Positions 23,831 to 32,237 of a stretch of 32,426 nt of DNA are shown piece after piece. The position numbers and the translations under genes are program-made. Source of the DNA: JAPLHP01 sp963720375 (GTDB taxonomy: Bacteria > Chloroflexota > Dehalococcoidia > UBA2247 > RBG-13-53-26); the NCBI GenBank assembly GCA_963720375.1, contig CAVRFM010000014.1, forward strand, positions 1 through 32,426, in the 5' to 3' direction. Each line of letters opens with the position of its first letter. The stretch's first letter is position 1. The notes below the pieces were generated by a model. It was not told the DNA's origin. It made no database searches and worked only from the letters and a program-made list of their open reading frames with translations.

Positions 23831-25876
23831 TCAGCCGCCTACCTGTATCCTGTAGAGATTCAGGCCACCGCTGGTCACCTCGCTGCGGAATGAAAGGATG
23901 ATGTACACCAGGTTCCAGACATCAGTGCCGGTAGGCAGCCTTATCTGAGCCTGGGTATCTCCCGGCTGGATAATGCCATTCCCGGCGCTGAAGGTATCGA
24001 TATCGACACCATCATTGGCAGCAGGAGGTAAGACATTGGACCTCGAATTCCAAACATTGTTCCATGGGTTAATTGCATCAGACAGGTTATAGCCGTTGAC
24101 TGAAAGGCTGTCCCCTGTATAAGCTATGTCACCCTCACCAACAAAGCAGGTCAGCCGGGCGGCCTGCGAGTCATTAAGAACATCCTGGGGAGCCAGGAAG
24201 TTCTCAATGTCGAAAACGAGCGTCTGGTTACTGTCGCAATAGCGGAAGGTGTCATAGAGGTAAAGCTGGTGCCCCTTGGTTTCCGGGCTGCTGTAGATGA
24301 CCACTACTGACCAACCGCCATTGGCCCACTCGTCAATGGCTGCCGAACTGGGATCCCCGATGGATCGGGTAGTGTTCGCCAGGGGGTAGTCTGTCCTGTA
24401 AACCACGGTTTCACCGGCATGGTTGTCCTTCCACCCATAGAGTGCGCAGCCGGTTTGGCTGCTATCTTTCAGAACGGAGGAAGCATGCCCCACCGTATAT
24501 TTGGCATTCCCCATGAAACTGATGCCTTGGTCGTTAAAATAGGCTGCCACAATATCGGTGACATCAGCATAGCAGGAATAGGACCAGCCATGTGGGCTCC
24601 CATAATGGCCATTGGGCAGCACCTGGGATAGAGAAGCAGTGACCGTCTGGTTGAATATTGCAGTAGGTTCTCCGGCCACCTCTACCTTAAGCTGTACCTG
24701 GTTAACCTTCTTGGTGCTCACCAGGTTCAGCAGAGCCTGCTGATCGGCCGAAGTCCACTGGTCCACTGGCTTGTTCTCATACCAGACATTCCAGGGATCA
24801 TTTATCCACCCCGACCAGTAGATCATGACTTTCTCTACACTGGCGCTGGCGGGTATATCGGTGATTTGGGCAGGTGTCTCCTGGTATCGCGTTCCCTTAA
24901 ACCTTCCATCAGCAATGTTGGGATCTCTTAACAAGGCATTGCCCGTTGCCTGGTAATCCCCGGCCACGGCCCCTGTCTTGCTGAACTCACTTCTGGAAGT
25001 GGATGTGGTGACGGTAGTATTCTTGTTCGTAACGGGGTCGATACTTGTAGACTTTATCTGATAAAGCTTCAGGCTTGTATCCCAGGAAAGCCAAACGTTC
25101 GGGTCTGTAGTCTTGACCCAGCAGAAGCTATCCTTCATGTTCTGCTGCGGGGTGAAATTGAAGGTGACGATCTTCCTGTTCAGAGGGAATTTGGGATCAC
25201 CTGGCAGTGTATCGAAGTTGATACTCCCAGTATACTCCCAGGTTACCAGAGTGCCGTTATTGTAGGAAGAGATCGTCGGCTTGCAGTAGTAGGGAGCACT
25301 GACATCCTGCTCCATATTGCTGGAGCCAGCGACGTAGCTGAACCCCGCGGGAAGCCAGCAGCCTATCCTTTCGATTTTCAACTCACCTGAGAATGTGTCA
25401 CTCCGGATTATCGCGACCTGGAACTGGCCTGTACCAATAACATTGCCCACAGTAATCAGGTTCTGATTGGGCTCCCTCTGCTGTGTGGCATTTGGGGTTT
25501 CCAGTCCTTCCAACACCCAGATCGGCTGAAGGGTTACGGAGACATCTTTCTCATTGATTGCAGACCCCAGGTTATATGTAAAATCATGACTGAAGGCATA
25601 CTCCCCCCAGGTTTCCTTCATCCACTCAGGCAGGGCATCGTTCCTTACTTTCCACAGGGCATCTTCGACACCGGTGTCGGCAGCGTAATACTCATCGGTT
25701 CTTTCCTGATGGGTCTGGCCTTGATCCATTCCACTGATCGTAAAGGCGAGCAACGGCGTGAGGATCAGAGCACCCAGTATCACCATGGCCAGCACTACCA
25801 TCAGGGTACCGAACCCCGATTCCTCCCTGTTAAGGCACCCCAGCATTCGTCTGGCTTTTCTTATCATCTCTTTCAT
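23831..25876 (-). CDS. Pilin-like (PilX-type N-terminus) surface protein under c-di-GMP riboswitch control
   Basis: 681 aa from ATG 25876, which has a GGGGGG ribosome site. The frame runs back to 25987, but those codons overlap the terminator of the riboswitch, so they are not translated. The N-terminus NREESGFGTLMVVLAMVILG, then ALILTPLLAF, resembles a class III signal/prepilin helix or PilX-like minor pilin, though the Glu at position +5 is absent. It continues with DEYYAADTGVEDALWKV, a common PilX-type segment. The rest (about 150-681) is a large beta-rich extracellular region with WANGGWSVVVIYSSPE and VFDIENFLAPQD, similar to secreted DUF-type domains I cannot name surely. Probably a cell-surface or pilus-associated protein. 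Confidence 0.78.
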   Translation of the reverse strand: MKEMIRKARRMLGCLNREESGFGTLMVVLAMVILGALILTPLLAFTISGMDQGQTHQERTDEYYAADTGVEDALWKVRNDALPEWMKETWGEYAFSHDFTYNLGSAINEKDVSVTLQPIWVLEGLETPNATQQREPNQNLITVGNVIGTGQFQVAIIRSDTFSGELKIERIGCWLPAGFSYVAGSSNMEQDVSAPYYCKPTISSYNNGTLVTWEYTGSINFDTLPGDPKFPLNRKIVTFNFTPQQNMKDSFCWVKTTDPNVWLSWDTSLKLYQIKSTSIDPVTNKNTTVTTSTSRSEFSKTGAVAGDYQATGNALLRDPNIADGRFKGTRYQETPAQITDIPASASVEKVMIYWSGWINDPWNVWYENKPVDQWTSADQQALLNLVSTKKVNQVQLKVEVAGEPTAIFNQTVTASLSQVLPNGHYGSPHGWSYSCYADVTDIVAAYFNDQGISFMGNAKYTVGHASSVLKDSSQTGCALYGWKDNHAGETVVYRTDYPLANTTRSIGDPSSAAIDEWANGGWSVVVIYSSPETKGHQLYLYDTFRYCDSNQTLVFDIENFLAPQDVLNDSQAARLTCFVGEGDIAYTGDSLSVNGYNLSDAINPWNNVWNSRSNVLPPAANDGVDIDTFSAGNGIIQPGDTQAQIRLPTGTDVWNLVYIILSFRSEVTSGGLNLYRIQVGG

Positions 25877-25941
25877 ATCTTTGTCCCCCCATAATTCTGC
25901 CGAGCCCTGGTCACACTCCTTCTTGAAAGAGCCAATCGCAC

Positions 25942-25983
25942 AAAAAGAAAAATGGCTCTTTGGCTGAGCAACGCCAAAGAGCC
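25942..25983 (-). terminator. Intrinsic terminator, expression platform of the c-di-GMP riboswitch
   Basis: On the minus strand GGCTCTTTGGC (25973-25983), an 8-nt loop, and GCCAAAGAGCC (25954-25964) form an 11-bp perfect stem. This is followed by ATTTTTCTTTTT (25942-25953). It lies directly after the aptamer and before the pilin-like gene, as expected for control by transcription termination. Confidence 0.9.
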
Positions 25984-26004
25984 ACATTGACCGCTAGCCT
26001 AGCT

Positions 26005-26082
26005 AAAGCGGTAACCCAACTATCCCTGTTGGACTTGTGGCTTTGCGTCCCTGCATTACTGCAGGTTTGCCTTTTTCGCTTT
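26005..26082 (-). ncRNA. Cyclic di-GMP-I riboswitch (GEMM-I)
   Basis: The minus strand carries the family core: GGCAAACC (26064-26071), a CTGCAGTAATGCAG hairpin, GGGACGCAAAGCC, and a second helix region ending in GGGTTACCGC. The closing helix P1 is AAAGCG (26077-26082) with CGCTTT (26005-26010), a perfect match. The aptamer is followed by an intrinsic terminator and then the pilin-like gene. c-di-GMP binding would switch transcription of that surface protein. The direction (on or off) cannot be settled by eye. Confidence 0.92.
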
Positions 26083-26098
26083 ATAAGAGACTATAACT

Positions 26099-26127
26099 TT
26101 TATATCACAAATTGACGTTCCTGTCAA
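26099..26127 (-). promoter_or_regulatory. Sigma70-type promoter of the riboswitch transcript
   Basis: On the minus strand TTGACA (26122-26127), a 17-bp spacer, and TATAAA (26099-26104). The predicted start near 26092 is just ahead of the aptamer's first helix. Position and match quality fit a promoter for the riboswitch and the pilin-like gene. Confidence 0.75.
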
Positions 26128-26223
26128 AAGCGTCGTGCTCCGCATTAACTCAGCTGTAGAGAAATTGGTCAAGAGGTGTATTGATACAAGGGCGAGGAAT
26201 GGGCGATATCGGGCCGGGGTGCT

Positions 26224-28836
26224 TCAGGAGAAGGATTGGAGTGCCCTTTGCACGTTTGCCATCACTCCGCGGTACTTTTGTGGAAACGTTTCTTCGCTGA
26301 GAGCCCGGAGCGCCTTGTCATAGGCTTGAATGGCCCTTCTGGAATTCTCAATCTTATCCTCCACCTCGGCGAGGGTTTCATATGCAGTCCCTAAGTTGTT
26401 CTGAGTCCCGGCATAGTCGGCAGAGAAGTGGTCAGGAGTGTACACCCGAAGCGCCTCATTGTATGCCTGGATGGCTTTCTTACAGTTCTTGGCCTTGTCC
26501 TCTTCTTGGGCGAGTGTTCCGTGGGCAACTCCGAGGTTATTCTGGGTAGCGGCGTAATCGGAAGGGGAGTGATCGATAGTGCGGACGCGTAACGCCTCAC
26601 GGTATGCCTTAATGGCCCTCTTGCAGTTCCTAGCCCTGCTCACCACTCGGGCAAGGATGGTATGGGCATTACCTAGATTATTCTGGGTGACTGCATAATC
26701 GGAAGGGAAGCGGTCAATAGTGCGGACGCGCAACGCCTCGCGGTATGCCTGAATTGCGTTCTCACAGTTCTCAGCGCTATCCTGCACTTGGGCGAGTGTG
26801 GCATAGGCAACACCCAGGTTATTCTGAGTAGCGGCATAGTCCTCGGGCATCTGCTCGAAGTTGCGGACGCGCAGTGCTTCGCTGTATGCCTGAATCGCGC
26901 CCCTGCAATTCCCGACCGAATATTCTGTCTGTGCCTCGGCAAGCGTTTGGTAAGCTTGACCTAGATTATCCTGGGTCTCAGCATAGTCCACAGAGAGATG
27001 CTCAAAGGTATAGACATGGAGTGCCTCGTGATATGCTTGTATTGCCTTCTTACAATTCTCTACGGGGTTTTCCTTCTCAGCGAGAGTGCGGAATGCTTTT
27101 CCAAGGTTGTTCTGTGTTGCAGCATAGTCCACAGGAAAGCGTTTGATTGTGAAAATCTCAAGTGCCCTCAGGTATGCCTGGATCGCCTTCTTACAGTTCT
27201 CCACTCTATCGTGGTCGTGCGCATCTGCCCCGGCAAGAGCGCGATAAGCATTACCCAGATTGTCCTGGGTCACAGCGTAGTCAATAGGGAGATGTTCAAC
27301 CGTGCGGACCCGGAGTGCCTCTTCATACGCCCGGATGGCTTTCCGGCAGTTCTCAATTCTATTTGTATTCTCGATCCCGGCCATGGCGGCATAAGCAACC
27401 CCCATGTTATAGTGGGTCGCCGCATAGCTGACAGGGGAATGCCGGAGGGTGTAGATGTGTAGTGCCTCCCGGTACGCCTCGATAGCTTTTCGGCAGTTCT
27501 CTTCCTTGTCTTCTACCCGGGCCAGAGCGACATAGGCAATTCCCAGGTTGTTCTGAGCCCCGGCATAGGCCATAGGTAAGCGATCCGGAGTGCGGTTCCT
27601 GAGGACCATGCAATAGGCCGTTATGGAGAGTTTAATATATTCCGCCCTGTTGCTTTGCCCTGCTCCCAGGATGAGGGCACGATTTCCAAGGAGCAGTTGA
27701 GCATCCGGGTTGTTCTCAAAGATGGCATGTACTTTTCTGAGGACATCGAGGTTACTGCTGTTCCTTAACTCCGGCTCAGTTGCCAGGCCCAGGTAAGCCT
27801 CTTCAGCCCAAACCTCTTCCTCATCCCTCATCTTGACGAAGCCCTTCGCCTCAAGGCTGTTCAGCAGTTCTGCCTGCTGATATTGGGGAATACCTCTCAG
27901 GCCGTAGATGGTTATGCAAGCATGGAGAATCCTTCCGGTTGAGAAAACCTCCCTCTGCTCAGTAATCCCTGCGAGGTAAAGCAGTCCGGCAGCACGGAGA
28001 ATGGCCTTTTCCTCAGGACTGCTCTCGTCAAATCGGTCTCTCATCGACTCCATGTTCATGAACACAGAGCCTGGTTTTCCGTCGAACCCCGTTTGATCCC
28101 AGGGATGGCCGGTCATATCGGCAATCATCTTTCCGTCTTTGTCGGGCATGTCCGTTAGTTCTATCACGTTATCTTGCAGGCTCCCATGGAACAGAGAATA
28201 GAGCCACTCTGCGCCCTTCCTGAGCTTCTCCAGTTCAGTACCGGAACGACATGTGGCAACAATGATGGCTCCTCTGCGGAGAAAGGCTTTGATCAGGAAA
28301 TCATGGCCGTTTTTTTCAATGAATTTGTCCGCGTCATCCAGTATGAGAACATGTCTTCTCCGCCAGGGCAGGTTGACGGGCATTGGCAGGGTCTCCACGT
28401 TGACATCGTGACAGCGAGGTATAGTAACACTCAGAGGAGGACTGGCCGCTTTTAGGGCCTCGTATATTGCTCTGGTCTTACCACTCAGCGGATGACCTAC
28501 CACCAAGACATGGTTCCCCTTGTTTATTGCATTTCGGATCAAGTAGTCTTCCTGTCTCAAATGATAGTATTGATGGGAAGGGCGGTGCGGCAGTAGGTGC
28601 TCGGCTTTCAGAGCCCGGGAGTTCCTTCCCACCAGTTCATACGTGTCGTTGAGCCTCTTTCTTCCGGTCACAGGGTACGTTAGAAAATTCCGCATGAAGC
28701 GAATGGCGGACAGCAGAGTGTTCATCATCGTGCTAAAGCGACTTGGGGTTGCCGCGTCGGCTTCAAGTTCATGCCCCTCTACCTGGTATTCCTTCTTGTA
28801 GACTTCTGTCTTGTCAATCATATCGGCAGACATCAT
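26224..28836 (-). CDS. P-loop NTPase with ten C-terminal TPR repeats (STAND/NLR-like architecture)
   Basis: 870 aa. Residues 1-95 have no recognised domain. An NTPase domain follows: Walker A GHPLSGKT (114-121), Walker B VLILDDAD (163-170) and a sensor-like IIVATCRSG. A linker (about 300-420) leads to ten tandem TPR-type units of about 47 aa, consensus ENCKKAIQAYxEALRVRT then DYAxTQNNLGxAYxTLA. They lie at about residues 425-870 and are regular at DNA level. NTPase plus repeat sensor is the layout of STAND signalling and antiphage NLR-like proteins. No classic effector (nuclease, TIR, protease) is seen at the N-terminus. Divergent from the radical SAM gene. The start is uncertain (ATG 28836 or 28833), with no clear ribosome site. 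Confidence 0.8.
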   Translation of the reverse strand: MMSADMIDKTEVYKKEYQVEGHELEADAATPSRFSTMMNTLLSAIRFMRNFLTYPVTGRKRLNDTYELVGRNSRALKAEHLLPHRPSHQYYHLRQEDYLIRNAINKGNHVLVVGHPLSGKTRAIYEALKAASPPLSVTIPRCHDVNVETLPMPVNLPWRRRHVLILDDADKFIEKNGHDFLIKAFLRRGAIIVATCRSGTELEKLRKGAEWLYSLFHGSLQDNVIELTDMPDKDGKMIADMTGHPWDQTGFDGKPGSVFMNMESMRDRFDESSPEEKAILRAAGLLYLAGITEQREVFSTGRILHACITIYGLRGIPQYQQAELLNSLEAKGFVKMRDEEEVWAEEAYLGLATEPELRNSSNLDVLRKVHAIFENNPDAQLLLGNRALILGAGQSNRAEYIKLSITAYCMVLRNRTPDRLPMAYAGAQNNLGIAYVALARVEDKEENCRKAIEAYREALHIYTLRHSPVSYAATHYNMGVAYAAMAGIENTNRIENCRKAIRAYEEALRVRTVEHLPIDYAVTQDNLGNAYRALAGADAHDHDRVENCKKAIQAYLRALEIFTIKRFPVDYAATQNNLGKAFRTLAEKENPVENCKKAIQAYHEALHVYTFEHLSVDYAETQDNLGQAYQTLAEAQTEYSVGNCRGAIQAYSEALRVRNFEQMPEDYAATQNNLGVAYATLAQVQDSAENCENAIQAYREALRVRTIDRFPSDYAVTQNNLGNAHTILARVVSRARNCKRAIKAYREALRVRTIDHSPSDYAATQNNLGVAHGTLAQEEDKAKNCKKAIQAYNEALRVYTPDHFSADYAGTQNNLGTAYETLAEVEDKIENSRRAIQAYDKALRALSEETFPQKYRGVMANVQRALQSFS

Positions 28837-28964
28837 AGCATGGCTGATGCAAAGCTGGTTTCCACATGAACAAAGGCAATCCTAGCATGTCTTGCAGTGC
28901 CTGTCCATGAGCCCGCAAATGACTCATCCGGTTGTTCAGTGGGACGTGATAGAATTCAACTGTA

Positions 28965-30314
28965 ATGCCCTCCTTCGAAGTATGGGGAGCAAGGAAAGGT
29001 AGCCGAACAGTGGCAGTACCCCGAATGTTACTCATCAATCCGTGGATATATGACTTTGCGGCCTTCGATTTTTGGGCCAAACCGCTGGGACTTCTATATA
29101 TCGCCGAGAGTCTAAGAAGGAAAGGGGTAGATATAACTCTCATTGACTGCCTGGATATAAGCAGGGGAAAGAAGTATGGAACAGGTCACTTTGTAAAGCA
29201 GGAGATCCCGAAGCCGGAGGCTCTTAAAGGTATACCGAGAAGATACAGCCGTTATGGCATCTCTGAGCAGGCTTTTCTACAAGATCTGGGATCTTCCCCC
29301 AAACCGGATGTAGTTCTTGTTACTGCGATCATGACCTATTGGTACCCCGGAGCATTCCGCGTCATCGAACTTGTGCGTGAGCACCTTCCGAATACGCCGA
29401 TTATTCTCGGGGGAATCTATGCTACCTTATGTCACGATCATGCAAGGAGGTTTTCCGGTGCTGATCATGTTTATCAGGGGAAGGCCGGGAGGGATTTCTT
29501 TCAACTGGTAGCTCGCTACATACCCATAGATGTCCGGGAAAGGGAAGATCCTGTAATGGATTGCCATCCTGCTATTGATCTGGCAGCCAATCCCGGATAC
29601 GGCATTCTCACAACATCTGAAGGCTGCCCTTTTGATTGCAGCTACTGCGCTTCCAGTGTGCTTAGCCCCTGTTTCAGACAGAAGAGCTATGAAAGTTGTT
29701 TTGAGGAACTCCTTTGGATGCACAGGACCTTAGGCCTGAGAGATATAGCTTTCTATGATGATGCACTGCTTATCTCTGCCCGGTCTCATTTTATCCCTCT
29801 TATGGAAAAGATCGGCCGGAGTGGTCTTGATATTCAATTCCATGTTCCCAACGGCCTCCATACAAGGGGGATTACTTCAGAGGTAGCTGGGGTGCTTAAG
29901 AATTCCGGGTTCAAGACAATAAGGTTAGGGCTGGAGACTGTCGAATCAGGTAGCGAGCGGGTGATAGACCGTAAGACATCTTATGAAGAACTTTTACAGG
30001 CCATTTCAGCTCTGGGGAATGCCGGCTTTCGGAGTTCTGAAATAGGTGTCTATTTGCTTTCAGGGCTCCCTGGACAGACCAGGGAAGAAGTTGAAGAGTC
30101 AATGAGGAAGGTTAAGGAAGCTGGTGCCAGGCCTTACCTGTCTGAGTTCTCACCCATCCCTGGAACGAGAATATGGGAGGCGGCCCGGAAAGCCTCGCCC
30201 TATCCTGTAGAAGAAGAGCCTCTGTTTCAAAATCCCACCTTATCTCCTTGTGCACCGGAAGGGTTCACAGTCGAGAGATTTCATTGGAGAAGGTCGATAT
30301 TGCGAAACAAATGA
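28965..30314 (+). CDS. B12-binding-domain radical SAM protein
   Basis: About 449 aa. The N-terminal region looks like a cobalamin-binding/Rossmann domain as in B12-dependent radical SAM proteins: LLINPWIYDF, PLGLLYIAESLRRKGVDITLIDC, PDVVLVTAIMTYW and IILGGIYATL. The radical SAM core follows, with the cluster motif CPFDCSYCAS (CxxxCxxC) at about residue 222, then FYDDALL, RLGLETVESGSERVI and YLLSGLPGQTREEV. It could be a methyltransferase or ring/chain rearranging enzyme; no substrate can be named. The start is ambiguous: ATG 28965, GTG 29010 or ATG 29025, the last giving MLLINPW as in homologues. It faces the NTPase-TPR gene across 128 bp and converges with pfkA. Confidence 0.88.
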   Translation: MPSFEVWGARKGSRTVAVPRMLLINPWIYDFAAFDFWAKPLGLLYIAESLRRKGVDITLIDCLDISRGKKYGTGHFVKQEIPKPEALKGIPRRYSRYGISEQAFLQDLGSSPKPDVVLVTAIMTYWYPGAFRVIELVREHLPNTPIILGGIYATLCHDHARRFSGADHVYQGKAGRDFFQLVARYIPIDVREREDPVMDCHPAIDLAANPGYGILTTSEGCPFDCSYCASSVLSPCFRQKSYESCFEELLWMHRTLGLRDIAFYDDALLISARSHFIPLMEKIGRSGLDIQFHVPNGLHTRGITSEVAGVLKNSGFKTIRLGLETVESGSERVIDRKTSYEELLQAISALGNAGFRSSEIGVYLLSGLPGQTREEVEESMRKVKEAGARPYLSEFSPIPGTRIWEAARKASPYPVEEEPLFQNPTLSPCAPEGFTVERFHWRRSILRNK

Positions 30315-30372
30315 GGCTCGGCCTCTTCGCTGCTTAAACTGCATATTTTCAGGCGCAACAATGCGAAGGTCA

Positions 30373-31464
30373 TCAGTTGCCAAAGCAGGTGCCCACGGCA
30401 CGGGCAGCCTGTATCAGTGGATCATTCAATGGAACTGTTCTTGGCCCCGTGGCTACGTCCTCCAGGGGAACTTTGACGAGAGAGTTACCTTTGACTCCGA
30501 CCATATACCCGAATTGCTTATTCTTTATCATGTCGACTGCTTTGGTGCCCAGCCTTGTTGCCAGTACTCTATCGAAGGGTGTTGGAGAGCCTCCCCTCAG
30601 GAGATGCCCCATCACCACTGTGCGGGTCTCAATCCCTGTTCTCTCCTCAATCTGGGCCCCGAGAACGAAACCTATGCCGCCGAGGCGGATCGGGTCTGAG
30701 CTTTCTTTCACTATTCTCTGTATGACTATATCTCCGCCTTTCGGTTTGGCTCCTTCGGCAACTACCGCTATGCTGAATCGCTTCCCTCTCTTGTTTCTTT
30801 CCTTTACCTTCTCGACTACGATGTCAATATCGTAGGGAATTTCTGGAAGCAGTATGATGTCTCCTCCTCCCCCTATGCCTGAATGGAGGGCGATCCATCC
30901 GGCATTGCGCCCCATGACTTCGACGATCATAACCCGGTGGTGCGATTGTGCAGTGGTATGGACTCTGTCAATACCCTCTGTGGCAATGTACACGGCGGAA
31001 TCAAAGCCGAAGGCGATGTCGGTGCCTCTTAGATCGTTATCAATTGTCTTGGGTATCCCCACGATAGGGACTCCGTTTCTCGAGAGTCTATGCGCTATGT
31101 CTAATGTGCCGTCCCCTCCGATGCATACGAGGCAATCGATATTGAGCTTCTCCACGTTCTTGAGTGTGGTTTCCGACATATCCTCGAAGGCCAATTGATT
31201 GCCCTTTCTTACAGGATATCTATAGGGATTGGCTGTATTCGAGGTACCAAGTATTGTTCCACCTGACGTAAGTATTCCTGAGACATCGTCATAGTCGAGT
31301 TTTCTATATTGATTGTTTATTATCCCTTCGTAGCCGTCTTTGATGCCAATGACCTCTATACCATATTCGAGAATAGCCTTCTTGGTAGTTGCCCGGATGA
31401 CGGCATTTATGCCCGGGCAATCCCCTCCTCCTGTAAGAATAGCAATCCTTTTTACCTTTCCCAT
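30373..31464 (-). CDS. pfkA: 6-phosphofructokinase
   Basis: About 363 aa. Phosphorylates fructose 6-phosphate in glycolysis, in the cytosol. Motifs: ILTGGGDCPGINAVIR at the N-terminus, GGTILGTSN, CIGGDGTLD, PKTIDNDL, VEVMGRNAGW and GHLLRGGSPTPFDR. GGDGT has Gly at the donor-deciding position (PPi enzymes usually have GGDDT), while PKTIDND has the Lys seen in PPi and group III enzymes. The Gly/Lys pair suggests an ATP-dependent group III enzyme, as in actinobacteria. ATG 31464 is chosen because GGAGG lies eight bases before it. The ATG at 31479 overlaps that site. It follows the ABC permease by 35 bp. Confidence 0.95.
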   Translation of the reverse strand: MGKVKRIAILTGGGDCPGINAVIRATTKKAILEYGIEVIGIKDGYEGIINNQYRKLDYDDVSGILTSGGTILGTSNTANPYRYPVRKGNQLAFEDMSETTLKNVEKLNIDCLVCIGGDGTLDIAHRLSRNGVPIVGIPKTIDNDLRGTDIAFGFDSAVYIATEGIDRVHTTAQSHHRVMIVEVMGRNAGWIALHSGIGGGGDIILLPEIPYDIDIVVEKVKERNKRGKRFSIAVVAEGAKPKGGDIVIQRIVKESSDPIRLGGIGFVLGAQIEERTGIETRTVVMGHLLRGGSPTPFDRVLATRLGTKAVDMIKNKQFGYMVGVKGNSLVKVPLEDVATGPRTVPLNDPLIQAARAVGTCFGN

Positions 31465-31499
31465 AAACGGAACCTCCATTCTGACTATGACGAAGCTTC

Positions 31500-32237
31500 T
31501 TACTCCCAGCGGAAGAAGCGGACTGAGAGTAATAACGCCACTACCATAATACCAGTAACGATCAGGAAGTCAGGCATGTTCCAGCCGAAGCCAAGCCAGG
31601 GATCTTGTATGAGCCCGACGACATAGCGTAGTGGCGTGGCATCTCCGACCCACTGCATGGCTTTGGTCATCATCCCTGGGGGAGGCCCGCATCCTGAAAG
31701 GAGCATCATCACAATGAACAGAATCAGCCCCAGCCCTTGTGCTGCCCGTGTGGTTGGTAGCACGGCTCCTAGCAGGGTTCCCAGAGCGCAGAAGCTGAGA
31801 AGGCTCACAGCGAAGGCAGCGATAACAAGAGCAGGTGACGCTGGAAGTCTGACATCGTAAACGAGCAGGGCCACAATGGTGAGAAGGACACCACCAAAAT
31901 AGCTATCATGAAATTGACGATTATCTGTGAGCCGAAGATGCTCCAGAGGGGAATGGGTGAGGCGCGGAGACGGCGCAGCACACCACGCTCGCGGTAGCTG
32001 GTAAAATGCACCGGCAGTCCGACCACGCCGATAGAGGCGATGACCAGTCCGATGTACGCCGGCGTGTAGAAATCCATAGGAGCGACGCCTCGCAATGCGG
32101 TCGTCTAGAAATCGGGATTGCCTCGAAAACCCCTCCCATAACAAAGAGGAATATGAGTGGCAGAACGAGGTGAAGACCATAGTGATGGGTTCACGCACGA
32201 AAAGCGTGATCTCCACCCAGGTCAATTTCAACAGCAT
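31500..32237 (-). pseudogene. ABC-2 type transporter permease, multiply frameshifted
   Basis: Membrane subunit of an efflux ABC transporter (drug, lipid or polysaccharide). Start ATG 32237 (MLLKLTWVEITLFVREP). Reading through needs three frame changes. Near 32155 TSF continues as PLIFLFVMGGVF in another frame. Near 32100 the frame becomes RGVAPMDFYTPAYIGLVIAS, running to IIVNFMIAIL. Near 31893 it becomes GGVLLTIVALLVYDV, running to the stop at 31500. Each change fits one missing base. After repair it has about six membrane helices and the usual C-terminal LSGCGPPPGMM and PLRYVVGLIQDPWLG features. Either a decayed gene or a low-quality stretch near the sequence edge. Confidence 0.75.
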
